Notes under the pieces: model-generated
Seen by the model: the letters and a program-made list of their open reading frames with translations, nothing else
The model's database searches: none
What the model was told of the DNA's origin: nothing
NCBI RefSeq assembly: GCF_004114535.1
Contig: NZ_LBJC01000002.1
Location: 303,934-367,933, forward strand
DNA: 64,000 nt
Direction: 5' to 3'
DNA from: Bradyrhizobium nanningense
GTDB lineage: Bacteria > Pseudomonadota > Alphaproteobacteria > Rhizobiales > Xanthobacteraceae
Translations under genes and position numbers: made by a program
Shown here: in pieces, positions 19,347 through 30,300 of the stretch
Layout of the letters: every line of letters begins with the position of its first letter
Position numbering within the stretch: the stretch's first letter is position 1

Positions 19347-19670
19347 CGTGCTTTGCGGAATTGTCGCGTGAAGGCGATCGAACGCGCCTTCGTTTACGGG
19401 ACCGAAGATTGCACCAAACCACTCAGACCTTGCTCAGGCCTCCGTATTCGCCCGGAATCCACAACTTGCAGTTCTTGCTCTAGCCAAAAGCAAGGATTGA
19501 CGAAACCGGTGATGGCTAAGACAGTACGCCAATTGGCAGCCATCCATCGATAAGACGAGACAATCCGGTCCTCGAGGCCTCAAAATGCCGAAACCTTGGG
19601 CATCTTTCTTTTTGGGTTCCCTGGGGCTAACCTCGGCTTATATTTGCAGTTCTTTTCCGGCGGGCTCGGA

Positions 19671-19961
19671 ATGCTGATCGTCCTGACGATTTTGACTATT
19701 TGGGTGCTGCTCAACATCCTGTTCGTGTTGATCGTGGTTCCTCCACGCAAGGCGCGCCGGCAGCCGATGGCGGCGCCGACGCTCTCACCCGCGCCCATCG
19801 ATCCGAGCCGACGGGAAATCGAGCAGGACGAACCTTTCTCGATTCGCCATGTCATCGTTTCCGTTGCGATGGGGGCTTTCTTCGTACTCGTGCCGCCGTT
19901 GCTCGCCTTGCGGGATGCGATCATGCGGCTCTTCGGCAGGTCGTCGCGAGATGGAACCTGA
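19671..19961 (+). CDS. Small two-helix membrane protein, unknown
   Basis: From ATG 19671 the product is 96 residues: an N-terminal helix (MLIVLTILTIWVLLNILFVLIVV), a basic then proline-rich middle (PPRKARRQPMAAP), and a second helix (VIVSVAMGAFFVLVPPLL) with a basic end. The frame extends to TTG 19596, but no ribosome site supports that. I do not recognise the family. It is convergent with the glycosylphosphotransferase and follows the Wzc terminator, so it needs its own promoter. The composition looks like a real membrane protein; confidence is moderate because it is small and unplaced. Confidence 0.5.
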   Translation: MLIVLTILTIWVLLNILFVLIVVPPRKARRQPMAAPTLSPAPIDPSRREIEQDEPFSIRHVIVSVAMGAFFVLVPPLLALRDAIMRLFGRSSRDGT

Positions 19962-20003
19962 GCTCCAGCGCCTGCCGCTTCAGATCAACGGGACATTGAA
20001 CGG

Positions 20004-21434
20004 TCAGTAGGCTTCCTGGAACATCACCGCCGACGCCGTGCGGGCCATGATCTTGAGGTCGAGCCAGATACTCCAATTGCTGACGTACCAGACGTCGTAC
20101 TCGACCCGCTTTTCCATCAGATCGATCGTCGGCGTCTCCCCTCTGAACCCGTTCACCTGAGCCCAGCCCGTCAGGCCCGGTTTCATGTGGTGCCGGTAAA
20201 CGTACTTGCTGATCAGCTCGTCATAATAATTGTCATGGGCCAGCGCATGCGGGCGCGGCCCGACCAGCGACATATCCCCGCGCAGCACGTTCCAGAGCTG
20301 CGGCAGTTCGTCAATGCTCGTCATGCGAAGGAAGCGCCCGATCTTGGTGACCCGGGCATCCCGCTTGGTCGCCTGGGCAATCGTCTCACCGTTCTCGCAA
20401 ACGGTCATGGTTCGGAACTTCCAGATCTCGAACGGCCTGCCGTTGAAGCCGCGGCGCGATTGCCGGAATATGACGGTTCCTGGGGAGTCCAGCTTGATCA
20501 GCATGGCAACGGTCAGCAGCAACGGCGTCAGCATCACGAGTGCGAACAAGGCCACGCCAATGTCGAGACAGCGCTTTTGCAACCGCTCGAGAATGGTGAG
20601 AGGCGGCCGCTGGATTTCGACCGCTACGGTTCCACTGACCGGCAGAAATGGACGGGCCACGAGATCCGCGACCGGGTCGTCAGGCAGCAGGCGTATAGGC
20701 TGCGGGACGGCGCGCAAGTATGGCCCCAGCTTGCGAAGCATCGGCAATTCGTTCCAGTCGATCGCAAGCAGATATTCGTCGACGTCGGCCGAACGCGACT
20801 GACGGATTACGTCACGAATCTGCCGCTCCCAATGGCCGTCATCCTGATCGGCTCCGAGCACGAAATGGCGCATCACGTCGAAGCCATTCCTCCGCAGATC
20901 CTTGAAGCGGCTCGAAGTGAAGTCGAGCGGCTTGAGGCTGAGCAGGACCACCTTGCGGTCGACCAGCCGGCTTCTCGCAAAGCTCGTGCCGAACACCGCC
21001 TGCCAGAGGAAACGGAGGCTGATCAAACCAAGTCCGCCGATCACAGCGAACACGATGACCGTGCCGCGGGATAGATTATCCGTCGATTTCAGCAAGAAGG
21101 CCGCAACGGCAAGGATCGTCAGCGACGTCAGCCAGATAAGCACCGCCTTTCGAAGCTGCCAGACGATGTTGAGCAAACGGTGCGTGGCATAGACGTCGCG
21201 AAAATAGGCGACAGCCACGAACACCGCGCCGACAAACAATCCGGCTCCCAGCGAAGCGCCATCTGTGGGCGAAGCGACGGCCGCGCCGTACAGCGAAGCC
21301 CCGGCGGCATAGCTCAACAGGATCAGCAGAAAGTCAGCAGCCATGACGACGATCTGAAACGGCCTCTGAAGAGAGCCACCGCGCGTCGACGACAGCGTGT
21401 GAGCGTTTTCAGAACCATAAGTTGCAACAGCCAT
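20004..21434 (-). CDS. Undecaprenyl-phosphate glycosylphosphotransferase (EPS initiation)
   Basis: A 476-residue protein of the WcaJ/ExoY-like polyprenyl glycosylphosphotransferase family. It should transfer a sugar-1-phosphate, often glucose, from a UDP-sugar to undecaprenyl phosphate at the inner membrane, the first step of EPS synthesis. Four or five hydrophobic helices occupy residues 25-150, a Rossmann-like region follows, and the catalytic domain begins near 290 with a membrane-dipping helix (IGVALFALVMLTPLLL). Family motifs are clear: PGTVIFRQSRRGFNGRPF, IWKFRTM, MTSIDELPQLWNVLRGDMS, LVGPRPHA and PGLTGWAQVNGFRGET. ATG 21434 has GAGG five bases upstream. Confidence 0.93.
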   Translation of the reverse strand: MAVATYGSENAHTLSSTRGGSLQRPFQIVVMAADFLLILLSYAAGASLYGAAVASPTDGASLGAGLFVGAVFVAVAYFRDVYATHRLLNIVWQLRKAVLIWLTSLTILAVAAFLLKSTDNLSRGTVIVFAVIGGLGLISLRFLWQAVFGTSFARSRLVDRKVVLLSLKPLDFTSSRFKDLRRNGFDVMRHFVLGADQDDGHWERQIRDVIRQSRSADVDEYLLAIDWNELPMLRKLGPYLRAVPQPIRLLPDDPVADLVARPFLPVSGTVAVEIQRPPLTILERLQKRCLDIGVALFALVMLTPLLLTVAMLIKLDSPGTVIFRQSRRGFNGRPFEIWKFRTMTVCENGETIAQATKRDARVTKIGRFLRMTSIDELPQLWNVLRGDMSLVGPRPHALAHDNYYDELISKYVYRHHMKPGLTGWAQVNGFRGETPTIDLMEKRVEYDVWYVSNWSIWLDLKIMARTASAVMFQEAY

Positions 21435-22047
21435 TCGAACCTCTGCCTATCGAGAGAGTGCCTGACGCTCATCGTGATGCTGAAGACTCGTCACTTCCCC
21501 GCACGGAAAGTGTTGGTTGATCGCAGCGACATTGTGGCGCTGCACGCAAAACTTTTGCGGCGCAAGGATCATGCGCCGCGTTGAAATGCGCAGCGAAATT
21601 CGTCGCGCCGAAAATGTCGTCACAGTGATGACATATGAGCGAACGCGTTGCCCTATTTTGAATCAAGTTCCACATCCAGCGCGATGCATGATCGTCGCGC
21701 GAGCGCCCATCGCTCATCTTTCAGGCGAAGCGAGTCCCCGCGAGGAGGCGGAACGAGTCAGTTGCGAGAATTTCGATGGATTTCCATCTAGGCGTGCGTC
21801 TGAAAAATTGGCTCAGGCATGCAACTTTGCCGCACTCTCGCACGCAGCAATGCAATCATGCGGACCGATCATTCGCGCCGCCCGTCGCATAACCAGGTCG
21901 GCAAAAAATGCCGCGCCCTTCTTTTGGCGTGATCGAGCCGGAGAACAGGAACGCTCCCTCACCGAATTCACGTTGTTCGTGTTGGATGGAAGCTCTCCGG
22001 TGCCGGCGACTTGGGGAAATTTTTCAACCACCCGTCGATTGAGCGCC
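21435..22047. other. Divergent intergenic region, possible EPS regulatory DNA
   Basis: About 610 bases between the initiating transferase and the phosphatase, which diverge. A frame open from 21517 joins the phosphatase frame but its codons look non-coding. The DNA has runs of GCGCAAA/TTTGCGGCGC around 21545-21580 and GCGAAATTCGTCGC at 21593-21606, nearly the same word as at 15962. No terminator or small gene was recognised. Confidence 0.4.
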
Positions 22048-22785
22048 ATGATATCTCTCGCCCGACCACGCCCGACCCTTCCCAAACCGCAATTGCCGGA
22101 GGGAGTCCGCATCTATGCGATCTCCGATATTCACGGATGCGCGCATCTGCTCGAGCCCATGTTGCGGGTGATCGACGCCGACGTTACCCGCAGCCGGCCG
22201 CGCTATGCGGTCGAGGTCTTCATGGGCGACTACATCGACCGCGGCCCGGATACGCGCGCCACTCTCGACGTCCTGGTCGAACGGAGCCGTCGGGGAAACG
22301 CGGTTTTCCTCAAGGGAAACCACGAGGAATTTCTTGTGAGGGTGTTCGAAGACCCTTCACTGTTCGAAGATTGGATTGCCGTCGGCGGGGCCCAGACGTT
22401 GATGTCCTACGGGCTCGCCCCGCCGGACCTGAAGCGCGACGAGCCCGCATCGATCATGCGCGATTTGATTCGGGCAATGCCCACCGAACATCTGGAATTC
22501 CTCGACAATCTGCGGCTGAGCTTCAGTTGCGGGGACTTCTTCTTCGTTCACGCCGGCGTTCGCCCGGGCGTTCCACTTGCCGAGCAGACCGAGCGCGATC
22601 TGCTCTGGATTCGCGAAGAATTCCTGCGGAGCGAGGAACAGTTCGGAAAATATATCGTGCATGGTCACACGCCGGTCCGCAGCGCCGAATTCCTGGCGAA
22701 CCGGGTCAACATCGACACTGGCGCCTATGCGACCGGCAACCTTACCCTGATGAGTATCCAGGGCAGCCGCATGCTCGCAGTGTGA
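22048..22785 (+). CDS. PPP-family serine/threonine phosphatase (metallophosphoesterase)
   Basis: From ATG 22048 the product is 245 residues, the normal size for bacterial PrpA/lambda-type phosphatases. The metal-binding signatures are all present in order: ISDIHGCAHLL, MGDYIDRGPDT, LKGNHEEFL, FFVHAGVRPG and IVHGHTPV. The longer frame to 21517 adds residues unlike this family. These enzymes remove phosphate from Ser/Thr, and some from Tyr or His, in the cytoplasm. It sits next to EPS initiation and export genes, so a role in controlling EPS proteins is possible but not shown. The interspersed repeat at 22865 follows. Confidence 0.9.
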   Translation: MISLARPRPTLPKPQLPEGVRIYAISDIHGCAHLLEPMLRVIDADVTRSRPRYAVEVFMGDYIDRGPDTRATLDVLVERSRRGNAVFLKGNHEEFLVRVFEDPSLFEDWIAVGGAQTLMSYGLAPPDLKRDEPASIMRDLIRAMPTEHLEFLDNLRLSFSCGDFFFVHAGVRPGVPLAEQTERDLLWIREEFLRSEEQFGKYIVHGHTPVRSAEFLANRVNIDTGAYATGNLTLMSIQGSRMLAV

Positions 22786-22864
22786 GGTGACGGCGGCTTG
22801 CCATCAGCCTGCCGAAGCTGGCGCGCCTCGGAAGGCTGCTGCTCACATTTCCTGATCAGAGTCT

Positions 22865-22966
22865 AAAGCGCGATGAGATTTGGAGGAATCATCATCGCGC
22901 TTTCGGTCGTTGTTTGCGCACGATCTTTCCGGAAAACCGCTTCGCACTTCTCCGGATCATGCTTTA
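22865..22966 (-). repeat. Interspersed repeat, copy 2 (inverted)
   Basis: Reads TAAAGCGCGATGA at the left and GGATCATGCTTTA at the right, the reverse complement layout of the copy at 19168-19269. Its right end overlaps the stop codon of the minus-strand gene at 22964, just as copy 1 overlaps the Wzc stop. Confidence 0.85.
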
Positions 22967-23242
22967 GTTGAGCAAGCAGGGCTTCTCCAGCCGCGCACGC
23001 GTTGCGGCCATCCAATCGTTCCAGGCTCGCTCGTGCTTGACGTAGAGTTCCAGCCAACGTTCGCCATGCTTGTCCTGACGGACACGGTGCGCCTCGACAA
23101 GCAAGTCGGCGCCATGGCGGGCGCTTGGATTATCGAGGGCTTCGAACTCGACCGTCTCCGAGATCGTCAGCCCGACAAGCACGCGTTGTCCCGCGCCATC
23201 CACGATGTAGCGCCGGGGCGCGTCCCTCTTGGGTTCGCTCAT
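22964..23242 (-). CDS. Small conserved protein of unknown function
   Basis: A 92-residue protein starting at ATG 23242 (MSEPKRDAPRRYIVDG); an upstream Met at 23257 would add five residues. It has a plausible beta strand (QRVLVGLTISETVEFEAL), then a charged helix (EERWLELYVKHERAW type) and ends near a Trp-rich segment. The layout and codon use look genuine and resemble small proteins I have seen in bradyrhizobia, but I cannot name a family. Its stop codon is embedded in the interspersed repeat. Confidence 0.65.
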   Translation of the reverse strand: MSEPKRDAPRRYIVDGAGQRVLVGLTISETVEFEALDNPSARHGADLLVEAHRVRQDKHGERWLELYVKHERAWNDWMAATRARLEKPCLLN

Positions 23243-23302
23243 CTCGTCATGACCCATTCGTATCCGTGAGATCCCGCGTCCTGCCAGCGCATCGGACGTT
23301 GC

Positions 23303-23476
23303 CTAAAAGGCTCGTCGGGCGTGGCCGAACGTTGAGGTCGGAGTCGGCCCAGTCCTTCGGCGCGAGACGCCACGGGATGAGTTCGCAGGACTTCGTTGGA
23401 CGCGCCAAGCCCGCAACGCGTAGCCCAAGATGAGACCAGCGCTGAAAATGAAAGCGGAGACGAATGCAGAAGTCAT
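23303..23476 (-). CDS. Small single-helix membrane protein
   Basis: A 57-residue protein from ATG 23476, with AAGG eight bases upstream. The first 20 residues form one hydrophobic helix (TSAFVSAFIFSAGLILGYAL), followed by a short, strongly basic tail rich in Arg, Ser and Thr. It would be an inner-membrane protein with a cytoplasmic tail. No family is recognised. It lies in the same direction as the 92-residue gene and just upstream of it. Confidence 0.5.
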   Translation of the reverse strand: MTSAFVSAFIFSAGLILGYALRAWRVQRSPANSSRGVSRRRTGPTPTSTFGHARRAF

Positions 23477-23823
23477 GGGAGGTGCCTTGGATAGTCTAGG
23501 ACTTATCAAGAGCGAGCAGTGTGTCGACATCATGATTCTTGCCGACCCTGGACGCCGAAAGATTGTTCATGCCTGACCTCTCGCGTGCATCCAGCGTAGT
23601 CTCGCGTGCATCGATCGCAACGATCAAGATTCTTCCATGAGAAGCACTCTATATAGAGAGATGTCCTCGCGCCCCCCACCCTCCAACACCGTTGCAGTCG
23701 GGCAAGCCTGACGCGCCTTCCCTCGCACCGGAAGATTCGGGCCAACCGGCCAGCCCACGGCCTTGCAACCGACCGGAACCCGTCGCATTATTTCGCATCG
23801 CATTTCAGAGGGATTCAAATCCA
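23477..23823. other. Divergent intergenic region with a 12-bp palindrome
   Basis: No gene seen. CTCTATATAGAG at 23647-23658 is a perfect 12-bp palindrome in otherwise GC-rich DNA, about 165 bases before the exported-protein gene. It could be a promoter -10 region or an operator. Confidence 0.35.
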
Positions 23824-24087
23824 ATGACCTTCCGCGCCCTTATTCCATCCATTGCCCTGGCCGCTCTTGGCCTCGCCGTAACGGTCTCGGTTGCGCCGGC
23901 CGCCGAGCTCGCGCTTGCTCCGTCACACCGGGCCGCCGTCGTCCAAGGCGGCCTTGTGCTGTGGGATGATGTCTACCCGCCCGCGATCTATGGTCCCCAG
24001 CTTCGTCCGGTCGAGGAAGTCGCCGCCATGAAGGCGCAGGCACGGCCCGTATCCCAGCGCTGGTGGGGATATTGGTACGTCCGGTAA
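23824..24087 (+). CDS. Small exported protein, unknown
   Basis: An 87-residue protein from ATG 23824 with a clear signal peptide: IPSIALAALGLAVTVSV followed by an APAAE cleavage region near residue 27. The mature part has WDDVYPPAIYGPQL and ends in an aromatic cluster, RWWGYWYVR. It is a probable periplasmic or outer-surface protein of unknown role. A hairpin terminator follows within 35 bases. A degenerate, frameshifted copy of its C-terminal half lies at 37708-37826, so the family was duplicated here. Confidence 0.65.
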   Translation: MTFRALIPSIALAALGLAVTVSVAPAAELALAPSHRAAVVQGGLVLWDDVYPPAIYGPQLRPVEEVAAMKAQARPVSQRWWGYWYVR

Positions 24088-24120
24088 ATGCGACTGCGCT
24101 GAGCTGAGCTCGACTAACAA

Positions 24121-24160
24121 CTGCCGCCCTACCGGCCAACGGGGGGCGGCAGGTTTGTTT
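24121..24160 (+). terminator. Strong hairpin terminator after the small exported protein
   Basis: CTGCCGCCC pairs perfectly with GGGCGGCAG around a loop of about 14 bases and is followed by GTTTGTTT. The rest of the gap to 24389 shows nothing recognisable. Confidence 0.8.
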
Positions 24161-24389
24161 GAGAAAGGCCATCGGCCGCGGCCCTCAAAAGCGCCACGCG
24201 TTTGGGCTCCAAGGCCGGGAAGGCCAAATTGTTCCGGCCGCCCGAAGCCTGCGCGCTTTCCCCTTCCGTTATCCATGGGCGCTCCCAGAAGTCCTTCGAT
24301 GGCCCAATTGGAGGCGCTTCGGCGGTCGCAGCTCGCGGGACGCAGGTCCCGGAGCCAGATGGACCGGAACCTCCAAGGCCGATGAGCCG

Positions 24390-27300
24390 CTAGGCTATCA
24401 AGAAGTTGCTATTGTGCAGCGTGCCCCCCGCATTTTGCAGGCTCACGTCCATATCACTCGTTCCGTCGCCATCGATATCGATCTGGAGATAGTCGTTACC
24501 CGGCCCGAAATTCTGCAGGTGGGCTGAAGCCTGGTTACCGCCGAGCAAAGGTGCACCATCCACATACTCGATGTGACCGCCGGCGACGCTGATGCCCGAG
24601 AACGTGAAGCTATCATTGTTCGCATCGAAATTGTGGATGGTGTCGGCAGCACCGGCGGCGGAATCTGCGGTGCCGACGAAACGGAAGTTGTCATGACCTG
24701 CGCTGGCGAAGATCTCGTCCGCGCCCGCGCCGGCAGTGATGGTGGTATTGCCCGACGAGTTGCCGATCGTGATCAGGTCGAAATTAGCGGCGGCATTGAT
24801 GGTCTCGACGTTGGTCACGGTCACGCCGTAGACATTCGCGTTGAAGTTCAGCGTGTCGTTGCCGTCGCCGAGATCGATCACGTTCGCCGGGCTGCCCTGC
24901 AGCGTCAGTGTGTCGTCGGACGAGCTGCCGTTGAGCAGATTCACGTTCCACAGATTGTCGAACGAATTGCTGCCTGCGGCGAGATTGAGGACGTTGGCCG
25001 TTCCCTCTCCGAGATTGACCGTTACGCCGGACACTGTGTTCAGCAGCGTGACCGTATCGTCCGACGGATTGAGATTGCCGGTAAAGTCGCTGCCGTTGAG
25101 GTTTTCGACGCCATTGATGCTGAGCGAATTGACGCCGTTGGCGAGCGACACGAAGTCGTTTCCACCGCCCAAATCGATGGTGATGCCGGCGACGTTGTTC
25201 GTCAAGCTGAGCGAATTGTCGCCCGAATTGCCGTTGATGTGTTCGATACCCGTTGCGGCAAAGGCAGCGAAGTTTCCGTCGAAGACGATCGTATCATCGC
25301 CATTGCCGAGGTCGATCGCGACGCCGTTGGCCGCCGCGATCGCACCGGTGACGGTCAGGGTGTCGTCGCTCGCCGTGCCGTTCACGTGGTTGACATCGTA
25401 GATGTTCACGAACGAGTTGGCGCCGGCAGCGAGGTTCATCGTGTTGTCGCCGTTGCCGAGGCTGATGTTCAGGCCCGCGACCGTCGTCGACAAGGTGAGC
25501 ACGTCGTTGACGCCCGGCGCCGCACCGAAATCGGATCCGCTGATTCCCTCGACACCGATCAGGCTCAGCGTGTTGGCGCCGCCCGCGAGACTGAGCTGAT
25601 CATTGCCGCCACCGAGGTCGACGACCAGTCCGTTGGCGTTCGTCGTGAGGTTGACGAACTCGTCGTTGCCGTTGCCGACAAGATTTTCGACACCTGCGAG
25701 ATTGAGCGTGTAACCGTTACCAAAGATGCCATTGAGCAGGACGGTATCTCCCGTCCCCCCTCCCAGATTGATCACGTGTCCGAAGATATTGGCTCCGACG
25801 CGAAGGTAGTCGTCTCCAGCCGTTCCGATCACGGGGGCAGCGCCAGAAAGCTGCTGCGTCGAGAGGTCGATCGGACTTCCCGAAGCGCCCGAGGACAGCA
25901 GCATGATGGCATCGCTGAACTGCAGCACTTCGACGTTGGCCAGAATGTCGGCGCCGTCACGGCCCGCAACATTATCTTGAACCTGGATCGTTCCTGCCGT
26001 CGCGACGGTGTACTGCGATTGCGTGCCGGAGAAGGTCACCATGTCGGTGCCGGTGCCACCGTCGATCACATCGTCGCCGCCCTGACCGGTGATGCCGTCG
26101 TTGCCACCACCCGCGTTGATCGTGTCGCCGCCGCCGCCGCCGAAGAAGAACTCGTTATTGGAGCCACCGACCAACGTGTCGGCCTGGTTCGAACCCTGCA
26201 CGCTGTTGACGCCACCCGTGATGACATCGGCACCCGCTGCGCCGCTCACAATTCCCGTCGAAAGGTCGACGGAAACGCCGCCTCCGCTCGCCTGAGAATA
26301 AGACACCCGCGTATTGCCGTTACCGGTGATGGTGTCGTTGCCGAGAAGGCCCTCGAACAGGTTGAAGGTTCCGAACGACCCGGCCGAGGTCACGCCGGTG
26401 AAGCCTGCGGCATTGTAAGTGTCGTTCAGGTTGCTGCCGGTCGCACTGTTGACGCCGACATAGGTGTCGGTGCCGATGGAGCCGCCGCCGGTCGCAGTCC
26501 CCGCCTGCAGGTTGATCGTCACGGCATCGATCGCGCTGGAATAGATGATACGGGTGTTGCCGTTGCCGGTGATCGTATCGTTGCCGGCGAGGCCTTCGAA
26601 CTGATTGAAATTACCGCTGTTGCCCACGTTGTAAACGGCACCGTTCTGGAAGCCGGCGGCGCCGAAATTCGTGGAGGTGAAGACGTCATTGAACGTGGTG
26701 CCCTGGGCACCCTCGATGCCGCGGAACGTATCGTTGCCGATCGAAGCGTCACCGGTCGCGGTGCCCGCCGTGAAGTTGATGGTGACCGGGCCGGTCGAGA
26801 AGTAGAGGTTGTTGTAGCTGATGATGTCGAAGCCACCGCGGCCATCGATGAAGTCGTCGCCGGCAAGGCCGGTGAACGTCTCTGTAGCCGTGGTGATATT
26901 GCTGCCGCGGATGGTGTCGTTGTACATCGAGGCCATCACGGCGTTGACGCCGCTAAACGTGTCGAGGCCCGTGGATGCGTCACCGCTTGCGGTTCCTGTG
27001 CCGGGCGTCGCGCCAGTTTGCAGGTCAACGACCACGGCCCCGGTCGCGTTCGTGAACGCAATACGGGTGTTGCCGTTACCTGTGATGCTGTCGTTGCCTC
27101 CCATGCCGATGAATTCGTTGAAGGTGCCGTTTGACCCGGCATTGGTGCTGCCCGAACCGAAGCCGGTGGCGTTGAACGTATCGACGTCGTTTGATCCGCG
27201 CACGGATTCAATCGATCGAAGCGTGTCGGTGCCGACCGTGGAAGTATCACCCGTCACGATTCCCGAGGCCAGCTGAACGTTGATCCCGCCCACGGCAGCC

Positions 27301-30300
27301 GGATCGAGCGCGTAGTCGGCCCGGTCGAAGCCAGCCCGGCCGTCGATGAAGTCGTTCCCGGCCCGGCCTTCAAAGATCTCCACGGTGCCGGGACCATTGG
27401 TGCTGCCGAGCAGCTGGTCGGCAAATCCAGAACCGACGACACCCGCAAAGCCCGAGCCTATCAGAGTGTCGGTGCCGACCGAGCTATCTCCGGTCGCCGA
27501 ATGGGCCGCCAAATCGACGGTCACGCTGCCCGTCGCGCTGCCATAAGAGATGCGTGTCAGCAGCGCACCCAGGCTGTTCATTGCTCCCGTGATGGTGTCG
27601 TTCCCTCCGCGGCCCTCGAACTCGTTGAAGCCCACATTGGTGCCGGCAATGCCGGTATCGCCCGCAAAGCCGGTCGCGTTGAACGTGTCGGCGTAGTCGC
27701 TGCCCACGATGCCCTCGATGTTCACGAGCGTATCGGTGCCGACCCCTGGACCTGTCACGGAGCCTGCCGCGAGATTTGCGGTAATGCCTCCCGTTGCAGC
27801 GGTATAGTCGGCGCGGTCGAAGCCGAGGCCGCCATCGAGCAAATCGTTGCCATCGAGGCCCTTCAGGCGATCGTTACCGGCTAGGCCGCTCAGGCTGTCG
27901 GCGTAGGCGGTCCCGACCAGCGTATTCGCGCCGGCATCGCCGATCAGGTGAACGCCAGGCGCGAAGATGAAATCCGCAGCCGTGAGGTTCGACGGATCAA
28001 CGTTCTGCAGCGTCAGGCTATCGCCATTGCCGAAGTTGATGAACGTATTCAGTCCCTGCTGCGAGGCGATCGCCTGGACGTCAGCGAGGTTGTAGATGCC
28101 TGCGACGCCCGATAGGTCGATCTTGTCGGCTTGCGCATGCGAGAAGTCGCCGATGAAATCGGCGCCGCCGCCGCTCACATAAACAAAGGTGTCGGCTCCG
28201 CCGTTACCGAACAGATTGTCGGCACCGTTGCCCCCCTTCAGCGTATCGTTGAAGCCCGATCCGGACACGCTGTTCACGCCGCCGGTGATGGCGTCATGCC
28301 CGACCGAGGCATCTCCATTGACGGTGCCGCTGGCGAGATCGACGACAACGCCACCGGTTGCGTTGGCGAACAGCAGCTGCGTGCTACCGTTGCCGGTGAT
28401 AACATCGTTGCCGGCAAGGCCCTGGAAGGAATTGAACCCGATAAAGCCTGTTGCATCGTACACGTCGGCAGAATTGCTGCCATAGACGCTGTTGACGCCC
28501 GTGAAGGTATCGTGCCCGACGGACACGTCCCCCGTTATCGAACCGGCGTTCAGGCTGACCGTGACGCCGCTGGTGGCATTCGAGTAGAGCAGTCGTGTGT
28601 TGCCGTTGCCGGTGATCTGGTCATCACCGCCCAGGCCTTCAAACTGGTTAAAATCGCCGAACGAGCCGGCATTGGCGCTGCCCCCGTTGAAGCCCGCTGC
28701 CACATAGGTGTCGGCATAACCCGTGCCCTGAATGCCCTCGATCGAGCGCAGCGCGTCGGTGCCGATCGACGCGTCGCCGGTCGCCGTGCCTGCCGCCATG
28801 TCGACTGTGACGCCACTCGTGACTGTGCTGAGGCTGTTGTAGACGGCAACGTCGAAGCCGCCGCGGCCGTCGATATAGTCGTCGCCGCCAAGACCGGTGA
28901 AGTTGTTGTTGAAGCTGCTGCCCAGCAGCGTGTCGGAGAACGTTGAGCCCTGCACAGCGTTGACGCCGGTGAAGGTATCGGTGCCCTCGGTTGCGCCGGT
29001 GGCGCTTCCGGCAACCGTGACCGCATTGGTGGTCCCGACAGCGCTGGTCTCGAGGTCGACGCTGACGCTCGAAGCCGCGATCTGGTAGTTCAGGCGGGTG
29101 AAGCCGTTGCCGATGATGGTGTCGTTGCCGCCGGCGCCGGCGAAGTCGTTGAAGGTGCCGGAGGACCCGACATTGGTCGCCCCGGCCCCACCGAACCCGG
29201 TCGCGTCGAACGTGTCGTCGAAATTGGTGCCGCGGGCGGCCTCCACGCTGCGAATCGTATCGGTGCCGACCGTCGCATCGCCGTTCACGATGCCCGCGGC
29301 GAGGTGAACATAGATGCCCGACGTGGTCGTCGTATCCGAATTGTAGGTGACCTGGTCGTAGCCACCGCGGCCATCGATATAGTCGTCGCCGCCGCGCCCC
29401 TCATAGGTCTCGTAAGTGAAGGCCGCATTATCGCTGCCATAGAGCGTGTCGTTGTAGGCCGATCCCCAGATCGTCGAGACGTTGGAGAAGCTGTCGTGGC
29501 CGACGGAGGCGTCGCCATCCGCGGTCCCCGCGCCAATGTCGACGGTGATCGCACTGGTGGCTCCCAGATACGACAGCCGGGTGACGATCTGCCCGAGAGC
29601 GTTGACATCGCCGATCACAATGTCGTCGCCGCCCCGCCCTTCAAACTCGCTCTGACCCGCGGCCACACCGGGCAGACCGGTCGAGCCGGTAAACCCGGCT
29701 GCATTGAACGTGTCCGCATAGTTGCTGCCGACCACCCCTTCGATGTTGACGAGCGTGTCCGTCCCGACGCCAGGTCCCGAGGCGGTGCCGGCTGCGAGGT
29801 TGACGGCAATGCCGCCGGTCGCATCCGTATAGATGGCGCGGTCGAAGCCCTGGCCGCCATCCAGGAGGTCGCTGCCGCCGAGACCCTGCAAACGGTCGTT
29901 GCCGCCGAGACCGCTGATGGATTCGGCATTGGCCGTGCCGACGAGGTCGTTCGCGTTGTCGTCGCCGACGATCGGTGCAGCCGGCGTGCCGAACAGGAAA
30001 TCGCTGGCCGTCAAGCTGCTCAGATTGACGTTCTGAAGCGTGAGGCCGTCACCCGAATCGAACGTGATGACGGTATTGGAGCCGTTCTGAACCGTGTGCG
30101 ATTGCAGATCGGCAAGACTGAAGATGCCGTAGACGCCGGTCAGGTCGATCTGGTCCTGGCCATGAACGAAGTCCTGGATGAAGTCGAAGCCGCCGCCGGT
30201 CGCATAGACAAAGGTGTCTGTGCCGGCGCCACCGCTGAGGAAGTCGTTGCCGGCACGACCGTCCAGAATGTCGTTGCCGACGCTGCCGGAGAGGCCGTCG

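Noticed and set aside
21517..22047. N-terminal extension of the phosphatase
   Set aside because: The added 177 residues do not fit the phosphatase family, and the DNA resembles intergenic sequence.
24573..27134. An 853-codon plus-strand open frame opposite the giant RTX gene
   Set aside because: It is the complement of the Gly/Asn/Asp-rich repeat codons, which rarely give stops on the other strand. No domain is recognisable.
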